Positions 1-7,817 of a DNA stretch of 64,000 bases are shown one piece after another. The stretch's first letter is position 1; the number at the start of each line of letters is the position of its first letter. Origin of the DNA: CAVPGP01 sp963718065 (lineage in GTDB: Bacteria > Actinomycetota > Thermoleophilia > Gaiellales > Gaiellaceae). The notes under the pieces were generated by a model. That model had not been told where the DNA came from and ran no database searches. It saw only the letters and a program-made list of their open reading frames with translations. A program made the translations under genes and the position numbers. The stretch is from assembly GCA_963718065.1 (NCBI GenBank), contig CAVQYE010000019.1, forward strand, positions 62,001 through 126,000, read 5' to 3'.

Positions 1-58
1 GCTCCGAGTCGTGGGCGTTCATCTGACAGCCGAACGTCGTCACGTGGTACCGGCGCAC
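1..58 (-). CDS. miaB: tRNA-2-methylthio-N6-dimethylallyladenosine synthase MiaB, N-terminal fragment
   Basis: Only the first 19 codons are inside the window. They start at a GTG (58-56) and read VRRYHVTTFGCQMNAHDSE. The TFGCQMN-x2-DSE motif is the hallmark of the MiaB/methylthiotransferase N-terminal domain, and Cys11 would be the first ligand of its auxiliary 4Fe-4S cluster. MiaB is a radical-SAM enzyme that adds a methylthio group to i6A37 of tRNAs. An in-frame TAG lies four codons upstream, so the GTG is the only usable start. A TAGGCT box sits 6 nt before it, suggesting a leaderless mRNA. The gene is divergent from the dehydrogenase at 186. Confidence 0.85.
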   Translation of the reverse strand, partial: MRRYHVTTFGCQMNAHDSE

Positions 59-64
59 GCTTCT

Positions 65-70
65 AGCCTA
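65..70 (-). promoter_or_regulatory. -10 box of miaB, probably leaderless
   Basis: On the minus strand TAGGCT ends 6 nt before the miaB GTG. This is the spacing at which transcription would begin at or next to the start codon. No clear -35 hexamer is visible. Confidence 0.45.
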
Positions 71-140
71 GCCGCGATCACCGCGCGAGCCCTCGCCACA
101 GGGCGGGCGGCGGCACGCTCCCACGCCCGCTTCTCGGCGT

Positions 141-146
141 TAAGCT
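141..146 (+). promoter_or_regulatory. -10 box upstream of the alcohol dehydrogenase
   Basis: TAAGCT lies 7 nt before a GTG at 154. That GTG opens a 15-codon upstream reading frame ending at TGA 199-201, which overlaps the start of the dehydrogenase (GTG 186) in another frame. The dehydrogenase GTG has its own weak Shine-Dalgarno, TGAGGT, at 175-180. Confidence 0.35.
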
Positions 147-185
147 CGCCACGGTGTCCCAGTCGGATCGTGACGTGAGGTCGCC

Positions 186-1214
186 GTGCGCGCCGCGCTG
201 ACGCGAGCGAGGAGCGTCATGGAGCTCGTCGACGTGCCCGAGCCGGACACGGCCGGCTCGGGCGAGCTCGTCGTCAGGCCGGAAGCGGTCGGGCTCTGCG
301 GGTCGGACTTCCACTACTTCCACGGCGACATCGGGCTGACCGACGATCCCGACGAGCTGTACCCGCGCATCCAGGGGCACGAATTTTCGGCGATCGTCGA
401 GGACGTCGGACCCGACTGCCCACCGGGGTTCAGGAGCGGGCAGCGCGTCGCGGTGTGGCCGGTCTCGGCATGCGGTCACTGCCGCTGCTGCCGGATCGGG
501 CGCGAGAACGCGTGCGAGAACATCAGCCTGATCGGTATCCACGTCGACGGAGCCCTCCAGGAACTGCTGCGCGTGCCCGCGAACCAGGCGTTCCCCATCG
601 CCGTCGATGACCCCCGTCTGGCGGCGTTCGTCGAGCCGATGTCGATCGCCGTCCGCACGGTGGTGCGTGGGCGCGTCGAGGCGGGTGAGCATGTGCTCGT
701 TCTCGGTGCAGGCCCGATCGGCCAGGCCGTGGCAATCGCAGCCCTCGACCGCGGGGCGCGCGTGCTGCTCGTCGATCAGCTTCCCGAACGTCTCGGGCTG
801 AGCGCTTCTGGAGCGGAGCTTGCTGTCGCGGGCGACGATCTGCTCGAGCGCGCACGCGAGTGGGCCGGCGGCGAGCTGCCGGAGGTTGTCGTCGAGGCGA
901 CAGGGGCGAAGGAGCCGATGCGGTTCGCGCTCGACCTGGTCGCCGCGGCGGGGCGCATCGTCGTCGTCGGGCTTTCCGGCCACGAGGTACCGCTTCGCAT
1001 CGGTGCGCTCCCGTTTCGGGAGCTCGACGTACTCGGAGTCAGCTGCTGCCAGCGAGACGAGTTCGCGACGGCCGCGGAGCTCGTCGTGCGTCACCGCGAC
1101 GCAGTGGCGCCGCTCCTCACACACGAGTTCTCTTTCGACGAGGCACCGCACGCGATCACGTTCGCCATCGAGCATCCCGCAGAGGTGCTGAAGGCCGTGA
1201 TCCACGTCTCGTGA
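186..1214 (+). CDS. Zinc-dependent alcohol/threonine dehydrogenase-like oxidoreductase (MDR family)
   Basis: This 342-residue medium-chain dehydrogenase/reductase has every key element. The catalytic zinc site comprises Cys38 (GLCGSD) and His64-Glu65 (GHE). The structural zinc cysteines are C96, C99, C102 and C110. The Rossmann motif GAGPIG is at 174-179. The family oxidises secondary alcohols or polyols with NAD(P); threonine and sorbitol dehydrogenases are its closest styles, but the substrate cannot be read from sequence. In Bacillus, tdh-kbl sits between the rny region and miaB, so a threonine-dehydrogenase-like role is a reasonable guess. No kbl partner is present. The GTG start at 186 gives the normal N-terminus and lies in a divergent promoter region with miaB. 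Confidence 0.85.
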   Translation: MRAALTRARSVMELVDVPEPDTAGSGELVVRPEAVGLCGSDFHYFHGDIGLTDDPDELYPRIQGHEFSAIVEDVGPDCPPGFRSGQRVAVWPVSACGHCRCCRIGRENACENISLIGIHVDGALQELLRVPANQAFPIAVDDPRLAAFVEPMSIAVRTVVRGRVEAGEHVLVLGAGPIGQAVAIAALDRGARVLLVDQLPERLGLSASGAELAVAGDDLLERAREWAGGELPEVVVEATGAKEPMRFALDLVAAAGRIVVVGLSGHEVPLRIGALPFRELDVLGVSCCQRDEFATAAELVVRHRDAVAPLLTHEFSFDEAPHAITFAIEHPAEVLKAVIHVS

Positions 1215-1265
1215 GCCGAGTCGGGCTCGCAAGTTTCCGTCACGCTCGGAGTCTCAGTCTTGTGC

Positions 1266-1631
1266 ATGCCAGAGGAATTCGGGACGGGTCTCCGCGCTCA
1301 CATTCAGCGAGTCGCGGCTCCGATTGATGCGCGCGAGGTCGAAGTCGAGGATGAGGACGAGCCGCAGCGCGACGAGTACGCCGACACGGCGGCGCTGGCG
1401 GCCGAGTACGTCCAGCGGGCCGCCGAGCTCGACAGCCGGGACCGGCTGCTGGCGGCGGCGGGCGCCGACCTGGCCTTCCGTGAGCGCCGCCTGCTCGAGC
1501 GAGAGGCTGCCCTCGAGACCGCCACGCAGCGTATGGCCTCGGAGATCGTGAACCGGATGCTCCATCCGGAACCGGGGGCCGGCGACGAGCTCGCGCGGGT
1601 CCGCGCCCGCCGCAGCGGCGGCGTGGCCTAG
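1266..1631 (+). CDS. Small hypothetical coiled-coil protein
   Basis: I do not recognise a family. The frame has strong G/C bias at third positions from about codon 20 and encodes 121 residues from ATG 1266 (a TTG at 1260 is also possible). It is rich in Glu, Arg and Ala. Residues from about 50 to 95 look like a coiled coil (AELDSRD, FRERRLLEREAALE). There is no signal peptide or membrane segment. It lies 50 nt after the dehydrogenase on the same strand and could be cotranscribed. Its stop codon lies inside the left arm of an inverted repeat. The antisense frames are long but arginine-rich and look like shadows. Confidence 0.5.
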   Translation: MPEEFGTGLRAHIQRVAAPIDAREVEVEDEDEPQRDEYADTAALAAEYVQRAAELDSRDRLLAAAGADLAFRERRLLEREAALETATQRMASEIVNRMLHPEPGAGDELARVRARRSGGVA

Positions 1632-1794
1632 GAGGGTTTGGCGAAATAACGGCTGTGCCGCCGGGCCGCGCTGCTCGCCCCGATCCGGCGTCCTCGGTCG
1701 CATCCGTAGGCACCACTACGAAAACTCCCTGCGTCCTTGGCTCGGAACGACCATCGCACCCCAACGACGAGCGACATTCCGCCAACCCCTCCTA
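1629..1794. repeat. Inverted repeat pair bounding a non-coding segment between two convergent genes
   Basis: The left arm TAGGAGGGTTTGGCGAA (1629-1645) and the right arm (1777-1794, reverse complement TAGGAGGGGTTGGCGGAA) match with one substitution and one inserted base. About 130 nt lie between them. A short dyad, CGTAG-N6-CTACG, is inside near 1706-1721. The left arm carries the stop codon of the small coiled-coil gene, and the right arm lies just beyond the rny stop. It could be a MITE-like remnant, a bidirectional terminator or a protein-binding region. I see no transposase and no coding potential. Confidence 0.45.
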
Positions 1795-1807
1795 GTAGCG
1801 ACGTCGC

Positions 1808-3337
1808 TTACTTCGCGAACTCGATCGCGCGCGACTCGCGGATCACCGTCACCTTGATCTGCCCCGGATACTCGAGCTGGCCCTCGATCTCGCGCGCGAT
1901 CTCGTGCGAGAGGAGCACGGCCGCGTCGTCGTCGATCTCCTCGGGCTTGACGAGCACGCGAATCTCGCGGCCGGCCTGCAGCGCGTACACCTTCTCCACT
2001 CCCGGCTTTTGCGCCGCGATCTCCTCGAGCGACTCGAGCCGCCGGATGTAGTTCTCGAGGCTCTCGCCGCGGGCGCCCGGACGAGAGGCGGAGATCGCGT
2101 CGGCTGAGATCAACAGAACCGCCTCGACGGTCTGCGGCTGCACCTCGTAGTGGTGCGCCTCGATCGCGTGCACGACTGCTTGCGACTCGCCGTACCGCTT
2201 CGCGTACTGGGCCGAGATCGACGCGTGTGAGCCCTCGACCTCGTGCGTCATCGCCTTGCCGAGGTCGTGGAGGAGCGCCGCCCGGCGGGCCGTCTTCACG
2301 CTCGCGCCGAGCTCGGCCGCCATGATCCCGGCGAGCTGGACGACCTCGAGCGTGTGCTTGAGGACGTTCTGGCCGTAGCTCGTGCGGTACCGCAGACGGC
2401 CCAGGATGCGGACGATCTCCTCGTGGAAGTCGCCGCAGTTCGCCTCGAAGACCGCCTGTTCACCGGCAGCGCGGATGTGATCTTCGAGCTCCGCCTTCGA
2501 CTGGTAGTACATCTCCTCGATCCGCGAGGGATGGATGCGTCCGTCCTCGATCAGCTTCGCGAGGGTGAGCCGGGCCACCTCGCGCCGGATGCCGTCGAAC
2601 GAGGAGAGGACGACGGCGTTCGGCGTGTCGTCGATGATGATGTCGACGCCCGTCAGGTGCTCGAGGGCGCGGATGTTGCGGCCCTCCCGCCCGATGATCC
2701 GGCCCTTCATGTCGTCTGACGGGAGCTCGAGCAGCGTCACCGTCGTCTCGGCCGCGTGGCTTGCTGCGACACGCTGCAGGGCATCCGCGACGAGGTTGCG
2801 GGCGCGGCGCCGCGCCTCGGTTTGCGCCTCCTCCTCCATCTGGCGGACCTGGCGGGCGAGCTCGTGGCGGATCAGCTCCTTCGACTGCTCGAGCACCTGC
2901 TGCTTCGCCTCGTTCGTCGTCAGGCCGGAGATCCGCTCGAGCTCCTGCAACTCGAGGTCCTTGGCCTGCTTCAGCTCCTCCTGCAGCTGCTTGAGGTGGA
3001 TCTCGCGGTCGGCGATGCCCTGTTCGCGACGGACCATCTCGTTCAGCTTCAGGTCACTCTCCTCGTCCTGGGAGAGGACCCGTTCCTCGATCTTCGACAG
3101 CTGAGCGCGGCGCTCGCGTACCTCGTCCTCGATCTCGGTGCGGAGGCGCACCGCCTGCTCGCGTGCCTCGATCTGGGCCTCGCGGCGGGTCGACTCGGCC
3201 TCCCGTCGCGCTTCGTCGAGGAGGAGCGCCCGGGTGCGGCGCGCGGCTTCGAGCCGTGAGCCCGAGAGCAGGCGCAGGCCGAGGAATGTCGCTGCGGCTC
3301 CTGCGACGACTCCGACCACGATTCCGACCACGACCAT
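1808..3337 (-). CDS. rny: Ribonuclease Y
   Basis: This is a membrane-anchored endoribonuclease that initiates mRNA decay. The 509-residue protein has an N-terminal transmembrane helix (about 1-22) and a long Glu/Arg-rich coiled coil (about 30-200). A KH domain carries the GRIIGREGRNIR loop (about 212-223), and an HD phosphohydrolase domain has the metal pair HD at about 357-358 within HDLGKA. Length is normal for the family (about 510-520). ATG 3337 is preferred over the GTG at 3355 because GGAAGGAG precedes it by 5 nt. The gene follows recX after a 218-nt leader with two perfect hairpins. RNase Y in an actinobacterial background points to a deep-branching class. Confidence 0.95.
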   Translation of the reverse strand: MVVVGIVVGVVAGAAATFLGLRLLSGSRLEAARRTRALLLDEARREAESTRREAQIEAREQAVRLRTEIEDEVRERRAQLSKIEERVLSQDEESDLKLNEMVRREQGIADREIHLKQLQEELKQAKDLELQELERISGLTTNEAKQQVLEQSKELIRHELARQVRQMEEEAQTEARRRARNLVADALQRVAASHAAETTVTLLELPSDDMKGRIIGREGRNIRALEHLTGVDIIIDDTPNAVVLSSFDGIRREVARLTLAKLIEDGRIHPSRIEEMYYQSKAELEDHIRAAGEQAVFEANCGDFHEEIVRILGRLRYRTSYGQNVLKHTLEVVQLAGIMAAELGASVKTARRAALLHDLGKAMTHEVEGSHASISAQYAKRYGESQAVVHAIEAHHYEVQPQTVEAVLLISADAISASRPGARGESLENYIRRLESLEEIAAQKPGVEKVYALQAGREIRVLVKPEEIDDDAAVLLSHEIAREIEGQLEYPGQIKVTVIRESRAIEFAK

Positions 3338-3380
3338 GTGCGCTCCTTCCCGCACAGGGAACGCGTCCGCGATCGGTACG

Positions 3381-3429
3381 ACGGGCCGTGTGGGCCCGTT
3401 TCCAGCGCGTTCAGCCCTAGGTCTGAACG
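3381..3429 (-). promoter_or_regulatory. Two consecutive hairpins in the rny leader
   Basis: Two perfect stems lie between recX and rny. One is ACGGGCC/GGCCCGT (3381-3387 with 3393-3399, 5-nt loop). The other is CGTTCAG/CTGAACG (3408-3414 with 3423-3429, 8-nt loop). Neither is followed by a U-run on the minus strand, so they look like leader structure rather than terminators. The rest of the 3338-3555 gap has an A/T-richer stretch near 3460-3540 where a promoter may sit. I could not assign hexamers. Confidence 0.4.
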
Positions 3430-3555
3430 GCTCCTCGGGGCCTCAGGGGGGATCGAATCATGGCTTTGAAGGTTTCAGGAAGTTCGCAGTCGATGTAGGA
3501 AAACGTTTCTGAGCAGGAGAAATATGCAGATGAAGTACCGGCATCGTATCGCTCC

Positions 3556-3981
3556 TCAGGGTTCCCGCGCAACGGCGACCGCGACGGCGTCCTCGCCGAA
3601 CCCCTTCCGGGCGAGGTACCGAGCCGTTCCGGCGCCGCCGCCGCGCGCAGCGACGATCGCCTCGGCCCGCTCGCGCTCCGGTGTCAGCGAGGCAAGCGCC
3701 TGCTCCACTTCGTCGGCGCCGATTCCCTGCCGCTCGAGGTCGAAGCGAATCGCCTCGTCCCCCTGCCCTCGCCCGGCGAGGGCGCCTGCACGCGTCTCGG
3801 CAAACCGGGCATCGTCGACGTAGCCGAGCCGCTGCAGCGACTCGATCGTCGCGCGCCGCTCTTCCTCGCCGACTCCGGCACGCTCGAGGCGGGCCTCGAC
3901 GTCCGCCGCGGCGCGATCCCGGTGCCGGAGCGCCCGCACGGCGACGTCCAGAGGGTCACGGCCCCGTGCCTCGCCTCCCAT
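3556..3981 (-). CDS. recX: Regulatory protein RecX
   Basis: RecX binds RecA filaments and limits recombinase activity. The 141-residue protein has the repeated three-helix RecX modules, with the diagnostic LQRLGYVDDARFAET segment in the middle and a terminal module ending ARKGFGEDAV. Length is at the short end for the family. ATG 3981 lies 22 nt after the recA stop, so it is almost certainly in the cinA-thpR-recA-recX operon. Confidence 0.9.
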   Translation of the reverse strand: MGGEARGRDPLDVAVRALRHRDRAAADVEARLERAGVGEEERRATIESLQRLGYVDDARFAETRAGALAGRGQGDEAIRFDLERQGIGADEVEQALASLTPERERAEAIVAARGGGAGTARYLARKGFGEDAVAVAVAREP

Positions 3982-4003
3982 CCGCTACGCGGCTCGCATC
4001 CGG

Positions 4004-5140
4004 CTAGGAGGCCTTGCCCGCCTTCACCGGCGCCTCCGCGGCTTGCGGACGCACGTCTTCGGCGCTCTCCTCCTCGATCTCGCCGGTCACCTCGTCCACG
4101 ACAGGCTTCGCCACCGCCGCATCTTCCGTGGTCGGCAGCAACCGGGCCGAGACGACCTGGTCGGGGCCGAGCAAGGTCTGGATGCCGGCGAGGATCTGCT
4201 GCGTCACGTCGGGGTGCTCGCGCAGGAACGCGCTTGCGTTGACGCGCCCCTGGCCGAGGCGCTCGTCGCCGAAGCTGAAGTACGAGCCGGACTTCGTGAC
4301 GACCTTGCGCTCGATGCCCGAGTCGAGCACCGTGCCCTCCCAGGGGATTCCCGAGCCGTAGATGATGTCGAACTCCGCCTGCTTGAACGGCGGGGCAACC
4401 TTGTTCTTCACCACCTTGACGCGGACGCGGTTTCCGTAGGCCTCGACGCCGTCCTTCAGCGTCTCGATCCGCCGGATGTCGAGCCTGACCGACGCGTAGA
4501 ACTTCAGCGCCCGGCCGCCCGAGGTCGTCTCGGGGCTGCCGAACATGACGCCGATCTTCTCGCGCAGCTGGTTCGTGAAGAGACAGATCGTCTCGGTGCG
4601 GTTGAGCGTGCCGGCGAGCTTGCGCAGCGCCTGGCTCATCAGCCGGGCCTGGAGCCCAACGTGGCTGTCGCCCATCTCGCCCTCGATCTCCGCCTTCGGC
4701 GTCAGCGCGGCAACGGAGTCGATCGCCACGACGGCGAGCGCGCCGGAGCGGATCAGCAGCTCGGTGATCTCGAGCGCCTGCTCACCGGTGTCGGGCTGCG
4801 AGACGAGGAGGTTGTCGATGTCGACGCCGATGTGCTTGGCGTACGTCGGGTCCATGGCGTGCTCCGCGTCGATGAAGGCGCAGATCCCGCCTCGCCGTTG
4901 CGCCTCGGCGATCACGTGGTAGACGAGGGTCGTCTTACCGGACGACTCCGGTCCGAAGATCTCGACGACGCGGCCGCGCGGCAGGCCGCCGATGCCGAGC
5001 GCCAGGTCGAGGGACAGCGAGCCCGTCGAGATCGCGCCGACCGAGACGTGGGCCCGGTCGCTCATCTTCATGACGGCGCCCTTGCCAAAGTTGCGCTCGA
5101 TCTGCCCCATGGCGGTTTCCAGCGCTTGCTCGCGATCCAA
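4004..5140 (-). CDS. recA: Recombinase RecA
   Basis: RecA is the ATP-dependent strand-exchange protein and SOS co-protease. The 378-residue protein has Walker A GPESSGKT (63-70), the GSPETTSGG loop and all core RecA motifs, then a variable acidic tail. I place the start at TTG 5140 because the family N-terminus (MDREQALETAMGQIERNFGKG) begins there and AGGAGG lies 9 nt upstream, overlapping the end of thpR. The first ATG (GQIERN) is 9 codons in and would lose conserved residues. I saw no SOS box directly upstream. Expression would come from the cinA-thpR read-through. Confidence 0.96.
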   Translation of the reverse strand: MDREQALETAMGQIERNFGKGAVMKMSDRAHVSVGAISTGSLSLDLALGIGGLPRGRVVEIFGPESSGKTTLVYHVIAEAQRRGGICAFIDAEHAMDPTYAKHIGVDIDNLLVSQPDTGEQALEITELLIRSGALAVVAIDSVAALTPKAEIEGEMGDSHVGLQARLMSQALRKLAGTLNRTETICLFTNQLREKIGVMFGSPETTSGGRALKFYASVRLDIRRIETLKDGVEAYGNRVRVKVVKNKVAPPFKQAEFDIIYGSGIPWEGTVLDSGIERKVVTKSGSYFSFGDERLGQGRVNASAFLREHPDVTQQILAGIQTLLGPDQVVSARLLPTTEDAAVAKPVVDEVTGEIEEESAEDVRPQAAEAPVKAGKAS

Positions 5141-5145
5141 CGTGA

Positions 5146-5745
5146 TCAGCCTCCTAGCAGTCCAGATTGGTCCAGCGGTACGGATTCGAGGACTTCGTAC
5201 TGCGCCCCCAGCTTGGGGCGTAGCCGTGACAGATAAGCAGCGGCGTCGGACGGAACGATCGTCCCCAGGTCGGGGGGATCGACCGCCAGGCGCGGCCGTT
5301 CGCGGAAACGCAGAACCGTGACGTGTGGAAGCCACGGCCGGCTCTCGCGACGGTACACGCCGAGCTGCTCGAGCCGGGTCTGGACGTCTTCCGCGAGGCG
5401 GGTCGCCGCGCCGTCCTCGTCGTCCAGGACGAGCATGCCGACGGACCGCGTCTCGCGCCATCCGACGACGCGCAAGGAAGGGCGCGGCGCTGCGGCGGCG
5501 GCGGCGCGAAGCTCGGCGACGATGCCCGGCAGCTCGGCCGCCGGGCCGCTGCCGAGGAACGCGAGCGTGACGTGCAGGTTCTCGCGCGGGACGACCCGCA
5601 CACCCCGCGCCGGCTCCGGGAAGGCCGGCTCCCGGAAGACTGTCGCCTGCCAGGCTTCGATCGCGTCGAGCGCGTCGTCGGGGAGCCGCAGGGCGCAGAA
5701 GAGCCGAAGAGTTCCACGGCCCTCAACGCTAGCGGCCGAGCTCAC
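5146..5745 (-). CDS. thpR: RNA 2',3'-cyclic phosphodiesterase (2H family)
   Basis: 2H phosphoesterases hydrolyse 2',3'-cyclic phosphate termini on RNA. Both catalytic HxT motifs are present: HVT at 58-60 (ENLHVTLAF) and HVT at 141-143 (PHVTVLRF). Length (199 residues) is typical. The GTG start at 5745 overlaps the cinA stop as GTGA. The stop codon follows directly on the AGGAGG that serves recA, so cinA, thpR and recA are translationally linked. Confidence 0.9.
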   Translation of the reverse strand: MSSAASVEGRGTLRLFCALRLPDDALDAIEAWQATVFREPAFPEPARGVRVVPRENLHVTLAFLGSGPAAELPGIVAELRAAAAAAPRPSLRVVGWRETRSVGMLVLDDEDGAATRLAEDVQTRLEQLGVYRRESRPWLPHVTVLRFRERPRLAVDPPDLGTIVPSDAAAYLSRLRPKLGAQYEVLESVPLDQSGLLGG

Positions 5746-7029
5746 TCGTCTGTGTGACGGTTCTGCGACAAAAGACGCCGCACGAGATGGAGCGCGACGA
5801 CGGCGCTGCGCGAGCGAATCGACTCGCGGTCGCCGGGGAACGAGAACTCGATCCCGCGGCTTGCCTCCGGGCTCTCCGCGTGGATGTAGACGAGCCCGAC
5901 CGGCTTCTCGGGGGTGCCGCCGTCCGGACCGGCGATGCCCGTCACGGAGACGGCGACGTCCGCGCCGAGCCGCCGCCGCGCGCCCGCAGCCATCGCCGCC
6001 GCAGCCTCCGGCGAGACCGCACCGTGCTCCTCCAGGATCTCGGTGGCCACGCCCAGCTCGGCCTCCTTGACCGCATTGGCGTAGGCGACGACGCCGCCGA
6101 GGAAGACGTCGCTCGATCCCGGCACGGCCGTCACCCGCGCGGCGACGAGGCCGCCGGTGCAGGACTCGGCCGTCGCCAGCGTCCAGCCGCGGGCGCGGCA
6201 GAGCGCGAGCACGTGCTCGGCGATCGACCGCTCGTCGCGCGAGAAGAGGTGCCGCTCGAGCGGCTCGAGGAGCTTCGCCTCGAGCTCGCTGCCTTTCGCC
6301 TCGGCGCCCGGCTCGACGAAGAGATCGACGTGGATCTCGAACTCGCGCGCGCAGATCGTGGCGATGACGCCGTCGCCGTCACCGCCTGCGTCGGCCAGCG
6401 CCCGGGCGACGGCCGACTCGCTGACGCCGAAGAAGCGGAGCACCCGGCGGTCCGGCACCTGGGCGCGCGCGAGCACCTTCTGGACCGGATCCGAGGCGAG
6501 CACGTTCGGCCAGAGCCGCTGCAGCTCTGACGGCGGGCCTGGCAGTGCCGCGGCGACCGTGTCGCCCGCCTGCGAGGACGACCGCCGGCGCCGTACCCGC
6601 GAGCCCGGCTGAGACGCCGCCTTCGGGCAAGGTCGCCTGCTTCGTCACGCCTTCCTGGAAGTCGCCGTAGGGGCGCTTGAGCCGCTCGGCGGCCGCGCGC
6701 GAGACGCCCTCGATCTGCGATTCGAGGTCCGTGTCGAGCCGCAGCCCGACGCCGGCTGCGCGTGCGAGCAGCTCGATCGTCCGGTCGTCGTGGGTCGGGC
6801 CCAGCCCGCCGGAGAGGAGCAGCAGGTCGTGCGTCAGCCCGTCGCGGATCGCCTGCTCGAGCTCGTCGGGGTCGTCGCCGACGATCGTGATCTTGACCGG
6901 CTCGAGACCCAGGCGCAGCACCTCGGCGGCGAGGAAGGGGCCGTTCAGGTCGCGGCGGTCGCCCCGGACGAGCTCCGAGCCGCTCGCGACGACGGCGACC
7001 CGGGGTCGCGTCTCGGGAGCGCGGCTCAA
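5742..7029 (-). CDS. cinA: CinA-family nicotinamide-nucleotide amidohydrolase/molybdopterin-binding protein, frame broken once
   Basis: The N-terminal MoCF-like domain (VASGSELVRGDRRDLNGPFLA, GGLGPTHDD) and the C-terminal NMN deamidase domain (ATAESCTGGLVAARVT, VTGIAGPDGGTPEKPVG) are both intact but in different frames. The break is in a GGG run near 6565-6567 (minus strand GGCGGGCGACAC). Removing one G restores VAALPGPPSELQRLW-like sequence and an uninterrupted protein of about 428 residues, the normal length. An isolated sequencing indel is the simplest explanation; a real frameshift mutation is possible. The TTG start at 7029 overlaps the stop of the RodZ-like gene as TTGA. Confidence 0.85.
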
Positions 7030-7760
7030 GCCGCCGAGGCGGGATGAACGCCGCGGCGGTCGAGCACGAGCACGCGCGGCTGGCCGCCCTCGCCGAGCGA
7101 GCGGCGCTTGCCGTTCAGCGTCACGTCGAGGTGCTCCGGGTTGCCGACGTTGATCCAGAGCTTCCGTGCCCACACCTTGAGCGGCGCGCTGCCCTTCAGG
7201 AGCGTCCCCTGGTAGCGGAGCGGGCCGTTGGCGGCACGGGCGTGCACCTCGAGGAGCGAGTTGCCGCGGGTCGCCTTGATCACGAGCAGGACGCCCTTCG
7301 CGTACGGGGCCGCGGTCTTCTTGCCGGCGTTCGCCGTCGCACCGGGCGAGCGGTTGAACTCCGGCTTATTCGTGCCGCCCCCGCCCGACTTCCAGGCGCC
7401 GATCACGAGTGCCGTCACGAGGGCGATCGCCGCGAGCGCGACCAGGACGACGTTCGACTCGAGCCGCCGGTTGCGCTGCTGCCTGGCGGCGCTGCGCCGG
7501 GGACGGAGGCCGAGCTCGTCCTCGCCGACGACGAAGCGCGAGTTGTACTCGTCCACGTAGAGCTGGCCGTCGAGCCCGAGGACATCCGCGTAGTTGCGCA
7601 GGAAGCCCTTGACGTACGTCTGGGAGGGAAGCACGTCGAACTGCTCGTCTTCGAGCGCGCGCAGATACTTGCCGCGGATCTTCGTCCGCCGCTCGATCTC
7701 GTTGAAGTCCAGCTGCTGGCGCAGGCGCGCCTCGCGGAGGCTGTTGCCGATTTCGAACAT
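7026..7760 (-). CDS. RodZ-like helix-turn-helix membrane protein (DUF4115)
   Basis: The 244-residue protein has an N-terminal Cro/CI-type HTH domain (1-70; LREARLRQQLDFNEIERRTKI), a basic linker, one transmembrane helix (about 104-123) and an extracytoplasmic beta-rich domain resembling DUF4115 (about 150-235). This is the architecture of RodZ, which links MreB to the cell wall in rod-shaped bacteria, although such proteins also occur beside cinA-recA in bacteria without MreB. No mreB is in the window, so the role is inferred. A TACACT box lies 10 nt upstream of ATG 7760. cinA is coupled downstream. Confidence 0.8.
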   Translation of the reverse strand: MFEIGNSLREARLRQQLDFNEIERRTKIRGKYLRALEDEQFDVLPSQTYVKGFLRNYADVLGLDGQLYVDEYNSRFVVGEDELGLRPRRSAARQQRNRRLESNVVLVALAAIALVTALVIGAWKSGGGGTNKPEFNRSPGATANAGKKTAAPYAKGVLLVIKATRGNSLLEVHARAANGPLRYQGTLLKGSAPLKVWARKLWINVGNPEHLDVTLNGKRRSLGEGGQPRVLVLDRRGVHPASAA

Positions 7761-7770
7761 TTCGGCCCGA

Positions 7771-7776
7771 AGTGTA
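7771..7776 (-). promoter_or_regulatory. -10 box of the rodZ-cinA-thpR-recA-recX operon
   Basis: On the minus strand TACACT lies 10 nt before ATG 7760, giving a very short or absent leader. The 10-bp direct repeat at 7792-7817 covers the expected -35 position. Confidence 0.4.
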
Positions 7777-7791
7777 GACGCGAAACGCCCG

Positions 7792-7817
7792 GACTACTCG
7801 GAGGCTTGACTACTCGG
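7792..7817. repeat. Direct repeat GACTACTCGG, 16-bp period
   Basis: GACTACTCGG occurs at 7792-7801 and again at 7808-7817, separated by 6 bp. The second copy overlaps the stop codon of the upstream small membrane protein. The pair sits where the -35 region and upstream DNA of the rodZ operon promoter should be, so it may be an operator. It could also be chance duplication. Confidence 0.4.

Noticed and set aside
78..1232. Long reading frame antisense to the alcohol dehydrogenase
   Set aside because: It is Arg/Asp-rich, has no domain, and lies opposite a clear MDR gene; a typical high-GC shadow.
1240..1785. Minus-strand frames across the small coiled-coil gene and the inverted repeat
   Set aside because: Low-complexity Arg/Pro composition beyond the first 30 codons and no recognisable domain; the plus-strand frame has better codon bias.
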